64,000 nt of DNA from Acinetobacter sp. ANC 4648 (GCF_002135345.1 NZ_NEGI01000001.1:1-64000); one strand, 5' to 3'; counted from the stretch's first letter, positions 38,731 to 48,678 are shown. A program made the numbers and translations. Notes: generated by a model from the sequence alone, not told the origin.

Positions 38731-39400
38731 AATGACTTCTTCCTTGTCGTAAATTTGCATGAATCTAATCATATTTTCGATTAAAAGTTAAACGATTTAT
38801 GCAATACAAAATAGGAGAAAATATAGTTATCTTTTTGAGGGATTTAAAAAACAAACTGCTTAGATATTTACTTACCCCATTCAATTTAATACGAATAGAA
38901 AATTATCGTTTTAGCCTAATTTTTTTGATACCCAGTAAGCTTCAGAAACCTTTTGCATGAGTAAATGATAGTTAAATTTATAAACAGATAAGATAAATTT
39001 TTAAACAATCTACCAAGATGTATTACAACAAATAACCAAACAAATGCTGATGGGAAAGTCTTCAATTACTGTAATTCGCCAGTAATTTAGTTTTAGTGAT
39101 TTATGAAACTTTCACCAAATCTTTAAATATTGGACTGGTATGCCCCATTTTCCTACAAAAAAATAGACGCATAGGTACAGTTTTATTAATTGGTTTTTTA
39201 ATTGTGTCAATTATTAGCCAGTATTAATTAAAAATCAATAATATCAATAATTTAAAATAAACACATAAAATCTTTAGATTTCAAGAAAACATTCTGATCA
39301 ACACCACTATCCTAGAATAGACTAAAGAATAAAGGTATTTTTATCCATTTGTGCATATATTTTAAGCATAGTGATTAAAAAATATTACATGGAGTTTTCA
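38731..39400. other. AT-rich intergenic region with a possible gene remnant
   Basis: 670 nt. It contains short protein-like stretches on the plus strand: TIYQDVLQQITKQMLMG near 39004-39060, ending in a stop, and in another frame a 50-codon open stretch 39075-39227 with a hydrophobic C-terminus (TVLLIGFLIVSIISQY) but no good start. These look like the decayed end of a membrane protein gene. Otherwise I see only the leader of the acyl-CoA synthetase gene. Confidence 0.4.
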
Positions 39401-41047
39401 ATGGTTAGTGCATACGATGAATTACCACGCACCCCTGCCAATTTTGTAGCGTTATCACCATTACGCTACCTTGAACGTGCGGCTTATATTTATCCCAATC
39501 AAGATGCCCTTATTCATGGTTCACGTCGTATTTCATGGCGTGAAACCTATCAGCGTTGTCGACAATTTTCCCAACAGCTACAAAACCTAGGCATTGCAAA
39601 AAATGATACGGTTTCAGTGTTATTACCCAACATTCCAGCCATGCTCGAAGCACATTTTGCGGTTCCAATGGCCGGTGCTGTACTGAATACCTTAAATACA
39701 CGTTTAGATGCCAAAACGTTGGCATTCATGTTAGAGCATGCTGAATCTAAAGTTTTATTGGTCGATCCCGAATTTGCCGAATTGGCTCAAGCAGCAGTCT
39801 CACTGATTTCTCAAGATATTTATATTATTGATGTAACAGATGTTGAATATGAAAAAAATGATTCCACTCCACGGATTGGTCAAATTGAATATGAGGATTT
39901 CATTAAAAATGGCGATCCAAATTTCGAGTGGCATTTACCCCATGATGAGTGGGATGCGATTAGCTTAAACTATACATCAGGTACGACAGGCAACCCTAAA
40001 GGCGTGGTTTATCATCATCGTGGGGCATATATTAATGCAGCCAGTAATATTATTGCCTGCGGTATGACACCGCGTGCAACTTATCTTTGGACACTTCCGT
40101 TATTCCACTGCAATGGCTGGTGTTTTGCTTGGACCATCGCTGCAAATGGTGGAACCAATATCTGTCTGCGTAAAACAGATCCTGAGCTGATTTACAAACT
40201 GATTGATCAACATAAAATTGACTACTTCTGTGGTGCCCCGATTGTGTTATCCATGTTGATTAATACACCTAAAGATAAACAGATTAAATTCAATCATCAT
40301 GTTGAGGTCATGGTGGCTGGTGCTGCACCTCCAGCTGCAATTATTGAGGGAATGCATCATATTGGTATTCAAGTGAATCACGTCTATGGACTTACTGAAA
40401 CCTATGGCCCATCTGCATTATGTGCTTCACAAGCAGGTTGGAGTGAGCTTTCGATTCAAGAACAAGCACAATTACATTCACGCCAAGGGGTTCCTTATCC
40501 ATTACAAGATGGAATGCGTGTACTTGACCCAGATACGATGCAACCCGTTCCCAATGATGGTAGCACCATGGGCGAAATTATGTTCCGTGGTAACATTGTG
40601 ATGAAAGGTTATTTGAAAAATAACAAAGCAACTGAAGAAGCTTTTAAAGGAGGCTGGTTCCATACTGGTGATCTTGCAGTATGCCAACCAGATGGCTATG
40701 CAAAAATCATGGATCGCTCAAAAGACATCATTATTTCAGGCGGTGAGAATATCTCGTCTTTAGAAGTGGAAGAAGTACTGTATACCCACCCTGCAATTAT
40801 GACAGCAGCAGTAGTCGCCAAACCAGATCCACGCTGGCAAGAAGTACCTTGTGCCTTTATTGAACTCAAACAAGGGGCTGAAACAACGCCAGAAGAAATC
40901 ATTACATTCTGCAAGCAACATTTAGCTCGTTTTAAAGTACCTAAAGATGTTGTAATTACTGAAATTCCAAAAACATCGACAGGAAAATTGCAGAAATTTA
41001 TTTTGCGTGATTGGGCCAAAGAACGCTCTATAGCTGAGTTTAGTTAA
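39401..41047 (+). CDS. AMP-dependent acyl-CoA synthetase (AlkK-like)
   Basis: Activates a fatty or other carboxylic acid to its CoA thioester. It is 548 residues. The AMP-binding P-loop is NYTSGTTGNPKGVVYHH (about 185), with YGLTETYGP (about 335), GWFHTGDLA (about 425), DRSKDIIISGGENISS and the catalytic Lys region PKTSTGKLQKF near 535. Length and motifs fit medium-chain ligases such as AlkK. ATG 39401 has GGAG at 7-nt spacing; a GTG 30 nt earlier is less likely. The chain-length preference is unknown. Confidence 0.88.
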   Translation: MVSAYDELPRTPANFVALSPLRYLERAAYIYPNQDALIHGSRRISWRETYQRCRQFSQQLQNLGIAKNDTVSVLLPNIPAMLEAHFAVPMAGAVLNTLNTRLDAKTLAFMLEHAESKVLLVDPEFAELAQAAVSLISQDIYIIDVTDVEYEKNDSTPRIGQIEYEDFIKNGDPNFEWHLPHDEWDAISLNYTSGTTGNPKGVVYHHRGAYINAASNIIACGMTPRATYLWTLPLFHCNGWCFAWTIAANGGTNICLRKTDPELIYKLIDQHKIDYFCGAPIVLSMLINTPKDKQIKFNHHVEVMVAGAAPPAAIIEGMHHIGIQVNHVYGLTETYGPSALCASQAGWSELSIQEQAQLHSRQGVPYPLQDGMRVLDPDTMQPVPNDGSTMGEIMFRGNIVMKGYLKNNKATEEAFKGGWFHTGDLAVCQPDGYAKIMDRSKDIIISGGENISSLEVEEVLYTHPAIMTAAVVAKPDPRWQEVPCAFIELKQGAETTPEEIITFCKQHLARFKVPKDVVITEIPKTSTGKLQKFILRDWAKERSIAEFS

Positions 41048-41077
41048 TTTTATTTTCTAACTTAATTGTTTAATCTT

Positions 41078-41103
41078 AAGCCAGTTATTTAAATAACTGG
41101 CTT
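41078..41103 (+). terminator. Terminator after the acyl-CoA synthetase gene
   Basis: A 26-nt perfect palindrome (arm AAGCCAGTTATTT) followed by TTATATTTTC. Confidence 0.75.
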
Positions 41104-41104
41104 T

Positions 41105-41324
41105 TATATTTTCTTCAAATGCCCTAAATCATTTTAGTTAACTTACTCAGAAATAAATAACACTGTTTTTTTATGGAAAGACTCTCTTGTTAATTACTAT
41201 TTAAATTTTTAATCAATATTATATCTTTAACAATCTAATTTAATATATCTCCATATTTAACATCCAATACTCTCTAGTCCAACCGACTTGATATCCGTCT
41301 ATTTTAAGAGAAGAATAATGAAAT
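41105..41324. other. Intergenic region between acyl-CoA synthetase and ompA
   Basis: AT-rich DNA between two terminators of convergent genes. I see no gene, promoter or repeat in it. Confidence 0.4.
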
Positions 41325-41356
41325 AAAAAAAGCGACTCAATTGAGTCGCTTTTTTT
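41325..41356 (-). terminator. ompA terminator
   Basis: A 32-nt near-perfect palindrome (arm AAAAAAAGCGACTCAA) with long A/T runs on both sides, which can work in both directions. Confidence 0.9.
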
Positions 41357-41386
41357 TTGATAAAACTCAGCTCACTGAGCTAAATC

Positions 41387-42418
41387 TTATTGAGCAGTTA
41401 CAGTACGGCTACCAGTAATCGTCGCGAATACACGACGGTTCATAGCACGACCTTCTTTAGTGTTGTTGTCTGCGATTGGTTGATACCATGCAAAACCTTT
41501 AGTGGTTAAACGAGCACCATCAATATTGTATTCATTTACAAGAGCCGATTTAACAGAGTTAGCACGAGCAAGAGATAAACGTTCATTTAACTTAAGTGGA
41601 CCAGTATTATCTGTATGACCATCAATACGAGCAGTCGCATTCGGGTATTCAGTTAATTTTTCAGCTACTTTAGCAATTTCTGGTTTGTATTGATCTTTGA
41701 TGTTTGATTTGTTTGTATCAAAGAACACACGAAGTTCCATGTTCAAATCTTCAGTCAACTGTTGTGGAACAGGCTGAACTGGAGTTGGAACTGGTTCAAC
41801 AACAACCACTTCTACTACAGGAGCAGCAGGTTTCAAGTGGCCACCAAGAACTACGTTAAGACCAGCAAGAGCTGTGTAGTTCCAGAATTTTTCGTCAAAA
41901 TTATAAGTACTACGAGCTTCTGTACGAAGTGATAAAACATCGTTCAAGCGCCAAAAAGCACCAATACCTGCATTACCTAAAGTACCTTTCTCATTAGAAT
42001 GATAAGCCATGTCATCAAGTTTATACTTGTAATGACCAGCACCTAACAATACATAAGGTTTAATTTTGCTGTCATAGTCTTTAGTGATCAAATCAGAAGT
42101 AGCATAGAAGTTACCATTGATTTGAGTTTGTTTATATTCAGAACCAGCAACGCCAGTACCGTCAAGATCACCTTTAACTTGGTTATATTCAGCTTCAAAG
42201 CCTAACCATGGAGTCAATTCGATACCAAGTGCTGCACCAACGAATAAATCGTCTTGTAGTTCAGGACTGTTGGTTAGTTCGCCTTTATGACCACCGTTGT
42301 TGTGTTGAGTATCCTGCCATGTGTAGCCAAGCATTAATGGTGTAACAGTTACACCAGCATTAGCAGCGACAAATGGTGCAGCAACAAGCATAGCAAGTGC
42401 GATACGGCTCAATTTCAT
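41387..42418 (-). CDS. ompA: OmpA-family major outer-membrane protein
   Basis: A 343-residue protein with a signal peptide (cut at ANA before GVTVTP), an N-terminal 8-stranded barrel to about residue 195 ([12 protein letters not shown] to GLNVVLGG), a Pro/Val hinge ([17 protein letters not shown]) and a C-terminal peptidoglycan-binding OmpA domain. The latter keeps DGHTDNTGP and [16 protein letters not shown], with the Asp and Arg that hold diaminopimelate. It is the homologue of A. baumannii OmpA38, a porin and virulence factor. It is monocistronic with a long AT-rich leader. Confidence 0.96.
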   Translation of the reverse strand: MKLSRIALAMLVAAPFVAANAGVTVTPLMLGYTWQDTQHNNGGHKGELTNSPELQDDLFVGAALGIELTPWLGFEAEYNQVKGDLDGTGVAGSEYKQTQINGNFYATSDLITKDYDSKIKPYVLLGAGHYKYKLDDMAYHSNEKGTLGNAGIGAFWRLNDVLSLRTEARSTYNFDEKFWNYTALAGLNVVLGGHLKPAAPVVEVVVVEPVPTPVQPVPQQLTEDLNMELRVFFDTNKSNIKDQYKPEIAKVAEKLTEYPNATARIDGHTDNTGPLKLNERLSLARANSVKSALVNEYNIDGARLTTKGFAWYQPIADNNTKEGRAMNRRVFATITGSRTVTAQ

Positions 42419-42784
42419 GGATATCCTCCAGAGATAACAAATTGTTGTTCAAGCTCAGCCTAAAATTTACTGGCTTCCTGAGATAAGCTTTATATATACC
42501 CCAGTATTATTTTTAAGCTACTCACATTGAATCATACAAACACTTGAATGTTTTTCCAAGTACTTGATAACTTTAATCAAGTAAATTATTGACAAAATTA
42601 CTTACAATTTCCGTTGTAATTCGGTAACTTTATACTCAATTTTCTTCTGTGAATACCTTAATCTTCTACGCCTGTTATTTTAACAGCAATCGAAAGCGAT
42701 AGTAATACATATTTTATTACGTTTTAACATCAGCTAATCAATTGAAAACTAAAATAAATTCAACCCTTAAAAGAAGACTAATTT
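42419..42784. other. Divergent promoter region between ompA and fimT-like gene
   Basis: 366 nt. On the minus strand a TATATATAAAG block near 42490-42500 is a likely -10 region for ompA, with a leader of about 70 nt. A CAAGTACTTG palindrome and nearby CAAGT/ACTTG repeats (42545-42592) may be a regulator site. I could not identify a promoter for the plus-strand gene. Confidence 0.35.
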
Positions 42785-43315
42785 ATGTTTTTTTCATATA
42801 AAGAAAGTGCTTTCACACTTTTTGAACTCATTACTTGTATCACAATTCTAGCCATTATTACAGCTATTGCGATCCCTTCCTATCATAATATCAAAGAAAG
42901 GCTTGAAGTCGCACATGTCTATCCATCATTAAAACAGCATGTTGATTTTGCTAAAAATACAGCTTCAACCTATCATTCAAATATTGTCATTTGTGCTTCT
43001 GAAGATTTAAATACTTGTCAAAATAATATGTGGCACAAAGGCCTGATTGTTTTTTCAGATACCAATAAGAATAAACAGCTAGATATTAATGAAATGGTAT
43101 TTTCAAAAACTTCTACCCATATTCAATATGGTCGATTGAAATGGAATGGTAATGCATCCAATCCTAATACACTGACCTTTCAGGGAGATACGGGTTTAAC
43201 ACGTGGAGCAATGGGAGCATTTCATTATTGTAATTTTAAGCATGCTGAATATAACAAATATTTACCCATTGGCATGATGGGCGACTTAAAGCAAAAACCT
43301 AATACCACTTGTTAA
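42785..43315 (+). CDS. FimT/GspH-like type IV pseudopilin
   Basis: A 176-residue prepilin-like protein. After a 9-residue leader (MFFSYKESA) comes FTLFELITCITILAIITAIAIPSY, the hydrophobic N-terminal helix with Glu5. Residue -1 is Ala instead of the usual Gly. The globular part has four cysteines and a calcium-loop-like DTNKNKQLDINE segment. Such minor pilins prime type IV pili or bind DNA for competence. The gene is alone, away from other pil or fim genes, between divergent ompA and the thiolase. Confidence 0.8.
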   Translation: MFFSYKESAFTLFELITCITILAIITAIAIPSYHNIKERLEVAHVYPSLKQHVDFAKNTASTYHSNIVICASEDLNTCQNNMWHKGLIVFSDTNKNKQLDINEMVFSKTSTHIQYGRLKWNGNASNPNTLTFQGDTGLTRGAMGAFHYCNFKHAEYNKYLPIGMMGDLKQKPNTTC

Positions 43316-43431
43316 AATTTAGAACCCATAAGTCTAGAAATGCAAAACGTTTAAGCTTTATTCTGTTTTATTTTTCAATATACTATTTAAGTCTAGAATA
43401 GCAATTAGAAACAATTTTGGAGATTAAAACA

Positions 43432-44607
43432 ATGACAGACATCGTAATCGTGAACGGCGCCCGTACCGCAATGGGCGGCTTTCAAGGTAGCCTTTCGAGC
43501 GTAACTGCACCTGAATTAGGTGCGACAACCATCAAAGAAGCAATTGCTCGTTCTGGCCTCCAACCTCACGATGTACAAGAGGTCATTATGGGTTGCGTAC
43601 TACCTGCTGGCTTAAAACAAGGCCCTGCTCGTCAAGCCATGCGTCAAGCAGGTCTGCCTGATTCTACTGGTGCAGTGACCATTAATAAATTGTGTGGCTC
43701 AGGTATGAAGGCTGTAATGCAAGCCGCGGATATGATTAAAGCTGGCTCTGCTGAAATTGTGATTGCTGGTGGGATGGAGTCAATGAGCAATGCACCTTAT
43801 GTCTTACCAAAAGCACGCAGTGGTTACCGTATGGGGCATGGTGAAATCAAAGATCATATGTTCCTTGACGGTCTAGAAGATGCAGAGACTGGTCGCTTAA
43901 TGGGTTCATTTGCCCAAGATATGGCAAATACTCGTGGTTATACTCGTGAACAAATGGATGATTTTGCTATTCGTTCACTGAAACGTGCACAAACTGCAAT
44001 TACCGAAGGCTACTTTGTTGATGAAATCGTACCTGTAACTGTTTCAACGCGCACAGGCAATGTTGTTGTTGATAAAGATGAACAACCATTTAATGCCAAT
44101 ATTGATAAAATTCCAACATTACGCCCTGCTTTTGCTAAAGATGGAACTATTACTGCTGCAAATGCCAGCTCAATTTCAGATGGTGCTTCTGCGCTTGTGC
44201 TTACTTCAAATGATGAAGCAACAAAACGTGGCTTAAATCCATTAGCAAAAATTGTTGCCTATGCATCGAACTCACAACATCCATCTGAATTTACCATTGC
44301 TCCAGTCGGTGCCATTCAGAAAGTTTTAGATAAAGCAGGCTGGAAGGTTGAAGATGTCGATCTTTGGGAAATCAATGAAGCTTTTGCTATGGTCACTATG
44401 TGCCCTATTGATGACTTTAAATTAGATGCTGGAAAAGTCAATATTAATGGGGGTGCATGTGCGCTCGGTCATCCAGTAGGTTCAACGGGTTCGCGTATCA
44501 TTTTAACCTTGATTCACGCTCTGAAACGTACGGGTGGTAAGAAAGGTATTGCAGCATTGTGTATTGGTGGTGGTGAAGCGACGGCTGTGGCAATTGAAAT
44601 TTTTTAA
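43432..44607 (+). CDS. Acetyl-CoA C-acetyltransferase (thiolase)
   Basis: A 391-residue thiolase. It condenses or cleaves acetoacetyl-CoA, or does beta-ketothiolysis of short chains. The nucleophilic Cys is in NKLCGSGMKAV (about residue 88), the His in NGGACALGHPVGSTGSR (about 349) and the second Cys in CIGGGEATA (about 379). ATG 43432 (MTDIVIVNGART) has GGAG upstream at 9-10 nt; the in-frame extension to 43417 is not needed. Annotation as atoB or phaA cannot be decided. A terminator follows. Confidence 0.92.
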   Translation: MTDIVIVNGARTAMGGFQGSLSSVTAPELGATTIKEAIARSGLQPHDVQEVIMGCVLPAGLKQGPARQAMRQAGLPDSTGAVTINKLCGSGMKAVMQAADMIKAGSAEIVIAGGMESMSNAPYVLPKARSGYRMGHGEIKDHMFLDGLEDAETGRLMGSFAQDMANTRGYTREQMDDFAIRSLKRAQTAITEGYFVDEIVPVTVSTRTGNVVVDKDEQPFNANIDKIPTLRPAFAKDGTITAANASSISDGASALVLTSNDEATKRGLNPLAKIVAYASNSQHPSEFTIAPVGAIQKVLDKAGWKVEDVDLWEINEAFAMVTMCPIDDFKLDAGKVNINGGACALGHPVGSTGSRIILTLIHALKRTGGKKGIAALCIGGGEATAVAIEIF

Positions 44608-44621
44608 TTTCAAAATCTAAT

Positions 44622-44650
44622 AAAAAATCCCATTTAAAATGGGATTTTTT
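44622..44650 (+). terminator. Thiolase gene terminator
   Basis: A 14-bp stem (arm AAAAAATCCCATTT, 44622-44635 with 44637-44650) ending in a T-run. Confidence 0.85.
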
Positions 44651-44738
44651 ATGCTTTAAAATTACATTTTTTCATCATTATCAGAGATAGAAACTGCTAA
44701 ATTAAATATCCTGAAAACAACAAAAATGGATAGCCTCA

Positions 44739-45179
44739 ATGCAACTGAATCATTACCTTAACTTCCAAGGTCAGACTCTAGCAGCATTTAACTTTTATAA
44801 ATCAGTTTTTGGTGGAGAGTTTTCATTTATAAAAAAATATGTAGAACTGCCTGATGCTCAAGTTTCCGATAAAGAAAAAGATTACATTCTGCATGTATCT
44901 CTACCAATCAATGAATTTACTGTTTTAATGGGCTCGGATACCAGTGAACAGTTTTGTGCACAAGCATCAATCGTTTTTACTCAAGGTAATAACCACTATA
45001 TTTCAATTAACTTAGAAAAAAATGAGCAGAATCAGGTGCAATATCTGTTTGATGCACTATCTATACATGGTCAAATTGAAATGCCGCTGGAGAAGACCTT
45101 TTGGGGGGCGTTATATGGTGCATTTACCGATCAATTTGGTGTGAAATGGATGGTGAATTGCCAGCTAGAAGAGATGTAA
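44739..45179 (+). CDS. PhnB-like VOC-superfamily protein
   Basis: A 146-residue protein of the PhnB/3-demethylubiquinone-methyltransferase-like branch of the VOC fold: LNHYLNFQGQTLAAFNFYKSVFGGE at the N-terminus, and TFWGALYGAFTDQFGVKWMVN at the end (the WG..YG...D.FG.xW pattern). Enzymatic activity is unknown. The gene is monocistronic. Confidence 0.85.
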   Translation: MQLNHYLNFQGQTLAAFNFYKSVFGGEFSFIKKYVELPDAQVSDKEKDYILHVSLPINEFTVLMGSDTSEQFCAQASIVFTQGNNHYISINLEKNEQNQVQYLFDALSIHGQIEMPLEKTFWGALYGAFTDQFGVKWMVNCQLEEM

Positions 45180-45197
45180 TCCTTTCCTTGAAACAGT

Positions 45198-45224
45198 AAA
45201 AAGCCAGAATTTATCTGGCTTTTT
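45198..45224. terminator. Convergent terminator
   Basis: An 11-bp perfect stem (arm AAAAAGCCAGA) with a 5-nt loop, between the VOC gene and DUF934. Confidence 0.85.
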
Positions 45225-45241
45225 ACACTGGCTAAAACTTA

Positions 45242-45727
45242 TTAAGCCCCTGTCTGATAATGTGCTTGAGCAACACCCGTTGAAGCCTGATACGGATATT
45301 TAAAATCATTTAAACCCGCCGCAGCTTCCTGAATATCTTTGCCTTCTTTAATCACGAAAGTGTCGAAACCTGAACGTTTTAAATAATTCAACACATCCTT
45401 AAAGATATCCCCCGTAGCACGAAGTTCGCCTTGATAGCCTTGGCGACGCAATAATGCAGCAAACGAATAGCCACGACCGTCATTAAAACCAGCAAATTCG
45501 ATAAAAATCGTATCTAGTTGACTTAATGGATATTCATTAACTTCTGGTGAGTCATCCACCGTAATATACAAAGCTTTTTTACCTTGTATATTCACCAACT
45601 GATCCAACTGAGCTGTGGTTAAAACCACATCACCGTGTGGTAATACAGCATCTTCACTAATCATTTGATAACTATTATCAGCAATACTGCCGTCTTTAGA
45701 GAGTACTTTTAGTGCAGTATTAAGCAT
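45242..45727 (-). CDS. DUF934 protein of the sulfite reductase operon
   Basis: A 161-residue protein of the DUF934 family, which is found next to sulfite or nitrite reductase genes. Recognisable parts are DTIFIEFAGFNDGRGYSFAALLRRQGYQGELRATGD and the FDTFVIKEGKD segment. The role is probably in electron supply or assembly of CysI; it is not biochemically settled. ATG 45727 overlaps the cysI stop by 8 nt and has AAGGAG with 8-nt spacing inside cysI, so translation is coupled. Confidence 0.88.
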   Translation of the reverse strand: MLNTALKVLSKDGSIADNSYQMISEDAVLPHGDVVLTTAQLDQLVNIQGKKALYITVDDSPEVNEYPLSQLDTIFIEFAGFNDGRGYSFAALLRRQGYQGELRATGDIFKDVLNYLKRSGFDTFVIKEGKDIQEAAAGLNDFKYPYQASTGVAQAHYQTGA

Positions 45728-47363
45728 ATGCACGCTCCTTAAAAGGTTGAATACCGACACGACGATAAGTATCAATAAACTCTTCATTTTCAACACGAAG
45801 ATCAAGATACGTATTTAAAATTTCTTCAACGACATCCGGTATGCGATCTGCTGCAAATGAGGGTCCTAAGATATCACCAATCGATGCATCATGATCCGCA
45901 TTTCCACCTAAAGTAATTTGATAGAACTCAGCACCTTTTTTATCAACACCGAGGATTCCAATATTACCAACGTGGTGATGACCGCAAGCATTCATACAAC
46001 CTGAGATGTTTAAATCCAATTTACCTAAGTTGTAAATCGTATCTAAATCTTCAAAACGGCGCGAGATTGCTTCTGAAATTGGAATCGATTTCGCATTCGC
46101 TAATGAGCAAAAGTCACCGCCTGGGCAGCAAATAATATCGGTGATAAAACCAATGTGCGCACGCGCTAAATTATTGCTTTCCAGTGCCTGCCAGACAGCA
46201 AACAAATCTTTTTGTGGGACATCAACCAGTGAGATATTTTGTTCATGCGTAGTACGCAGCTCACCAAATGTATATTGATCGGCAAGGTCTGCGATCAAAT
46301 TCATTTCTTCAGTGCTCATATCACCCGGCGCAATACCTGCACGTTTCAAAGAAATCGTCACAATACGATAACCTTTCACTTTATGGGCATTGGTATTGAT
46401 ATTGAACCACTGCTTAAATTTTGGATTCGCTGCAAACAATTCAGTAAAATCTTCATCTGCATAATCTTGGTAATTAAACGGAGTGAATTCTTCATCTAAT
46501 TTATTCAAGATTTCAGGCTGAATTTTCAAAGTTTGAATAGTATGTGCAAATTCAGCTTCAACTTTCTCAGCAAAAACCGCAGGTGTTAATGCTTTTACCA
46601 AAATTTTGATACGTGCTTTATATTTATTGTCACGGCGACCATGTAAATTATACACACGGAGTACTGCTTCAAGGTAAGCAATTAAATCTTCACGTGGTAA
46701 GAAATCACGAATAAAACTTCCAATAATAGGTGTACGGCCTAAACCACCACCAACTTTAATTTTATAGCCAATTTCACCTGCTGCATTTTTCACGATATAC
46801 ACACCGATATCATGGAATGATACCGCAGCACGATCCGTTTCAGCCAATGCAGAGACTGCAATTTTGAACTTACGTGGTAAGAATGCAAATTCAGGATGAA
46901 AGGTTGACCATTGACGAATTAATTCACAGGTTGGACGTGGATCTGCAATTTCACCAGCAACCACACCTGCATATTGATCGGTTGTTGTATTACGAATACA
47001 GTTTCCAGAGGTTTGAATAGCATGCATTTGCACGGTAGCAAGTTCTGCCAACATATCTGGAACATTTTCGAGTGCAGGCCAGTTAAACTGAATATTTTGG
47101 CGTGTTGATACATGTGCATAGCCACGGTCATATTCTTTTGCCAATTGCGCAATTTTACGTAATTGATTCGAGTTCATTAAACCATAAGGTACGGCCACAC
47201 GTAGCATCGGTGCATAACGTTGTACGTATAAACCATTTTGCAGACGAAGCGGACGATACTCATCTTCAGTGAGTTTTCCGGCTAAATAACGTTCCGTTTG
47301 ATCACGGAATTGTGCAACACGTTCATTGATTAATTGTTGATCGAAATCAGTATATAAATACAT
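45720..47363 (-). CDS. cysI: Sulfite reductase hemoprotein (nitrite/sulfite reductase)
   Basis: A 547-residue enzyme that reduces sulfite to sulfide in cysteine synthesis. There are two ferredoxin-like halves; the 4Fe-4S/siroheme ligands are in ICCPGGDFCSLANAKS (about residue 415) and SGCMNACGHHHVGNIG (about 455). The N-terminus has the sirohaem-binding RLQNGLYVQRYAPMLRVAVP pattern. Nitrite reduction is possible, but linkage to DUF934 favours sulfite. It lies upstream of and overlaps DUF934. Confidence 0.9.
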   Translation of the reverse strand: MYLYTDFDQQLINERVAQFRDQTERYLAGKLTEDEYRPLRLQNGLYVQRYAPMLRVAVPYGLMNSNQLRKIAQLAKEYDRGYAHVSTRQNIQFNWPALENVPDMLAELATVQMHAIQTSGNCIRNTTTDQYAGVVAGEIADPRPTCELIRQWSTFHPEFAFLPRKFKIAVSALAETDRAAVSFHDIGVYIVKNAAGEIGYKIKVGGGLGRTPIIGSFIRDFLPREDLIAYLEAVLRVYNLHGRRDNKYKARIKILVKALTPAVFAEKVEAEFAHTIQTLKIQPEILNKLDEEFTPFNYQDYADEDFTELFAANPKFKQWFNINTNAHKVKGYRIVTISLKRAGIAPGDMSTEEMNLIADLADQYTFGELRTTHEQNISLVDVPQKDLFAVWQALESNNLARAHIGFITDIICCPGGDFCSLANAKSIPISEAISRRFEDLDTIYNLGKLDLNISGCMNACGHHHVGNIGILGVDKKGAEFYQITLGGNADHDASIGDILGPSFAADRIPDVVEEILNTYLDLRVENEEFIDTYRRVGIQPFKERAYA

Positions 47364-47746
47364 GGCGTACAGCTAGTAATATCATTATAACGGCCAATAG
47401 CATAACCAGATTTCAAGTATCAGCTAAATGTGTTTTTTACATACTTCATAGCGGTTTTATTGATAAGTGATCTTACACCTCATATTTTACTGAGACTACT
47501 GCTGATATCCATACTTTTTAAATACATTAAACTTATTTTCAATTACTTATCTGTTTTTATGATAATTAAAAAGGGCATATTACAATATGCCCTTTTCGTT
47601 TTAGAACTCATCATTTTAAATACTAATCTACTGCTTCATTTCTTTGGGTTCCAGCATTATTTAGTCCTCACTACCATATGCGATATTAGATGGTTTGACT
47701 GAATCTGTATCAGTAGATGAACCATGTTAAATCTAATTAAGACTGA
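47364..47746. other. Intergenic region upstream of cysI
   Basis: 383 nt, strongly AT-rich. An inverted repeat near 47568-47597 (arm AAAAGGGCATAT) looks like a terminator. The cysI promoter must lie on the minus strand from about 47380, but I cannot pick it with confidence. Nothing else is recognisable. Confidence 0.4.
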
Positions 47747-47941
47747 TCATCCTGATGACTGCTCTTCATCATCATGGTTTTCTAGTTTATTTTCGCCAAT
47801 TTTTGCAGCTTCATAACCCGCAAATGCACCAGCTGCTTTTTCCAATATGCCCGCATCTGGATCCAACTTATCCACAGCTTGCTCTGCAATAACAGCACCC
47901 GCAATTTTACCAAGTTCGTCAAATAAACCACTCATATCCAT
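47747..47941 (-). CDS. Small acidic hypothetical protein
   Basis: A 64-residue protein starting MDMSGLFDELGKIAGAVIAEQAVDKL. It is Ala/Gly-rich in the middle (AAGAFAGYEAAKIG), which may form an amphipathic or Gly-zipper-like helix, and ends in an acidic tail (ENHDDEEQSSG). The family is not recognised. It is a stand-alone gene. Confidence 0.55.
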   Translation of the reverse strand: MDMSGLFDELGKIAGAVIAEQAVDKLDPDAGILEKAAGAFAGYEAAKIGENKLENHDDEEQSSG

Positions 47942-48098
47942 TACTCTAGAGAATTAAGTTGAATTTTGAGTTTAGGCCAAACATATGTAAGTAGTGCTGT
48001 TAAGTTGTAGTGGTTGAATAAAGTTAAACCATGAAATTATAAAAATTAGTGTGATTTCTTTACAATTAAGTTTGCCTTAATTTTTTAAGATGGATGCA

Positions 48099-48608
48099 CT
48101 AAATCCTGAGATAAGTATTTTCCCAAACATTGCCTGTAAACTCCCCTTCAAGTAATTGCACATATCTGCCATAAACATGATCAATAGCAATACAATCATC
48201 GACATCTAAAACTCGGTCTGTATGTTGTTTTTGCCAATGCTCTGCAAAATACTGCTTCCCCTTTGCTTTGGCCACCATTGAATTTTGTGCTACCACTAAA
48301 ACATAGCGATGTAACTCACCAAATTCACGTGCGTCATAACCGCCTAAATTAACCAGATAAAGTTTTTGTTCCGACTGATTGGGCTGAGCATCAGTGAAAT
48401 GAATTTGATAGTTATGATCTTCAAATTCTACACCATTAATTTGCGCCCAAGCATCAATATGTAAACCATCTTGTTCGGCAAACCATGCTTGCCTAAGTTG
48501 CGGATAAACATCTTCAAGCGAGTCACCCACAGTAATAACCACATCATGCACTTCTGTATTAGCTCGTGCATGACGACCACCGAGCATCACAATAAATAAA
48601 CTGGGCAT
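48099..48608 (-). CDS. DUF1543 protein
   Basis: A 169-residue protein with the DUF1543 pattern: LFIVMLGGRHARANTEVHDVVI at the N-terminus and LYLVNLGGYDAREFGELHRYVLVVA in the second half, an internal duplication with the same V-x-LGG motif. The function is unknown. It is single, upstream of the trpB terminator region. Confidence 0.8.
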   Translation of the reverse strand: MPSLFIVMLGGRHARANTEVHDVVITVGDSLEDVYPQLRQAWFAEQDGLHIDAWAQINGVEFEDHNYQIHFTDAQPNQSEQKLYLVNLGGYDAREFGELHRYVLVVAQNSMVAKAKGKQYFAEHWQKQHTDRVLDVDDCIAIDHVYGRYVQLLEGEFTGNVWENTYLRI

Positions 48609-48678
48609 ATTCTTTCCTTATAATCTATTCCTCTCCCCCCATTTAAAAACAATAAGGACATAGAGAGAATTTATTCAT

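Noticed and set aside
35161..39370. Search for an insertion sequence or genomic island in the decayed region
   Set aside because: No transposase, no terminal inverted repeats, no tRNA and no direct repeats that I could see; the genes seem to have decayed in place.
45728..45805. 26-residue N-terminal extension of the DUF934 protein
   Set aside because: It lies inside cysI in another frame; ATG 45727 has an AAGGAG site and gives the normal family length.
47568..47941. 47747 gene plus the nearby hairpin as a toxin-antitoxin or small RNA unit
   Set aside because: The hairpin fits a plain terminator, there is only one small open frame, and nothing points to a toxin.
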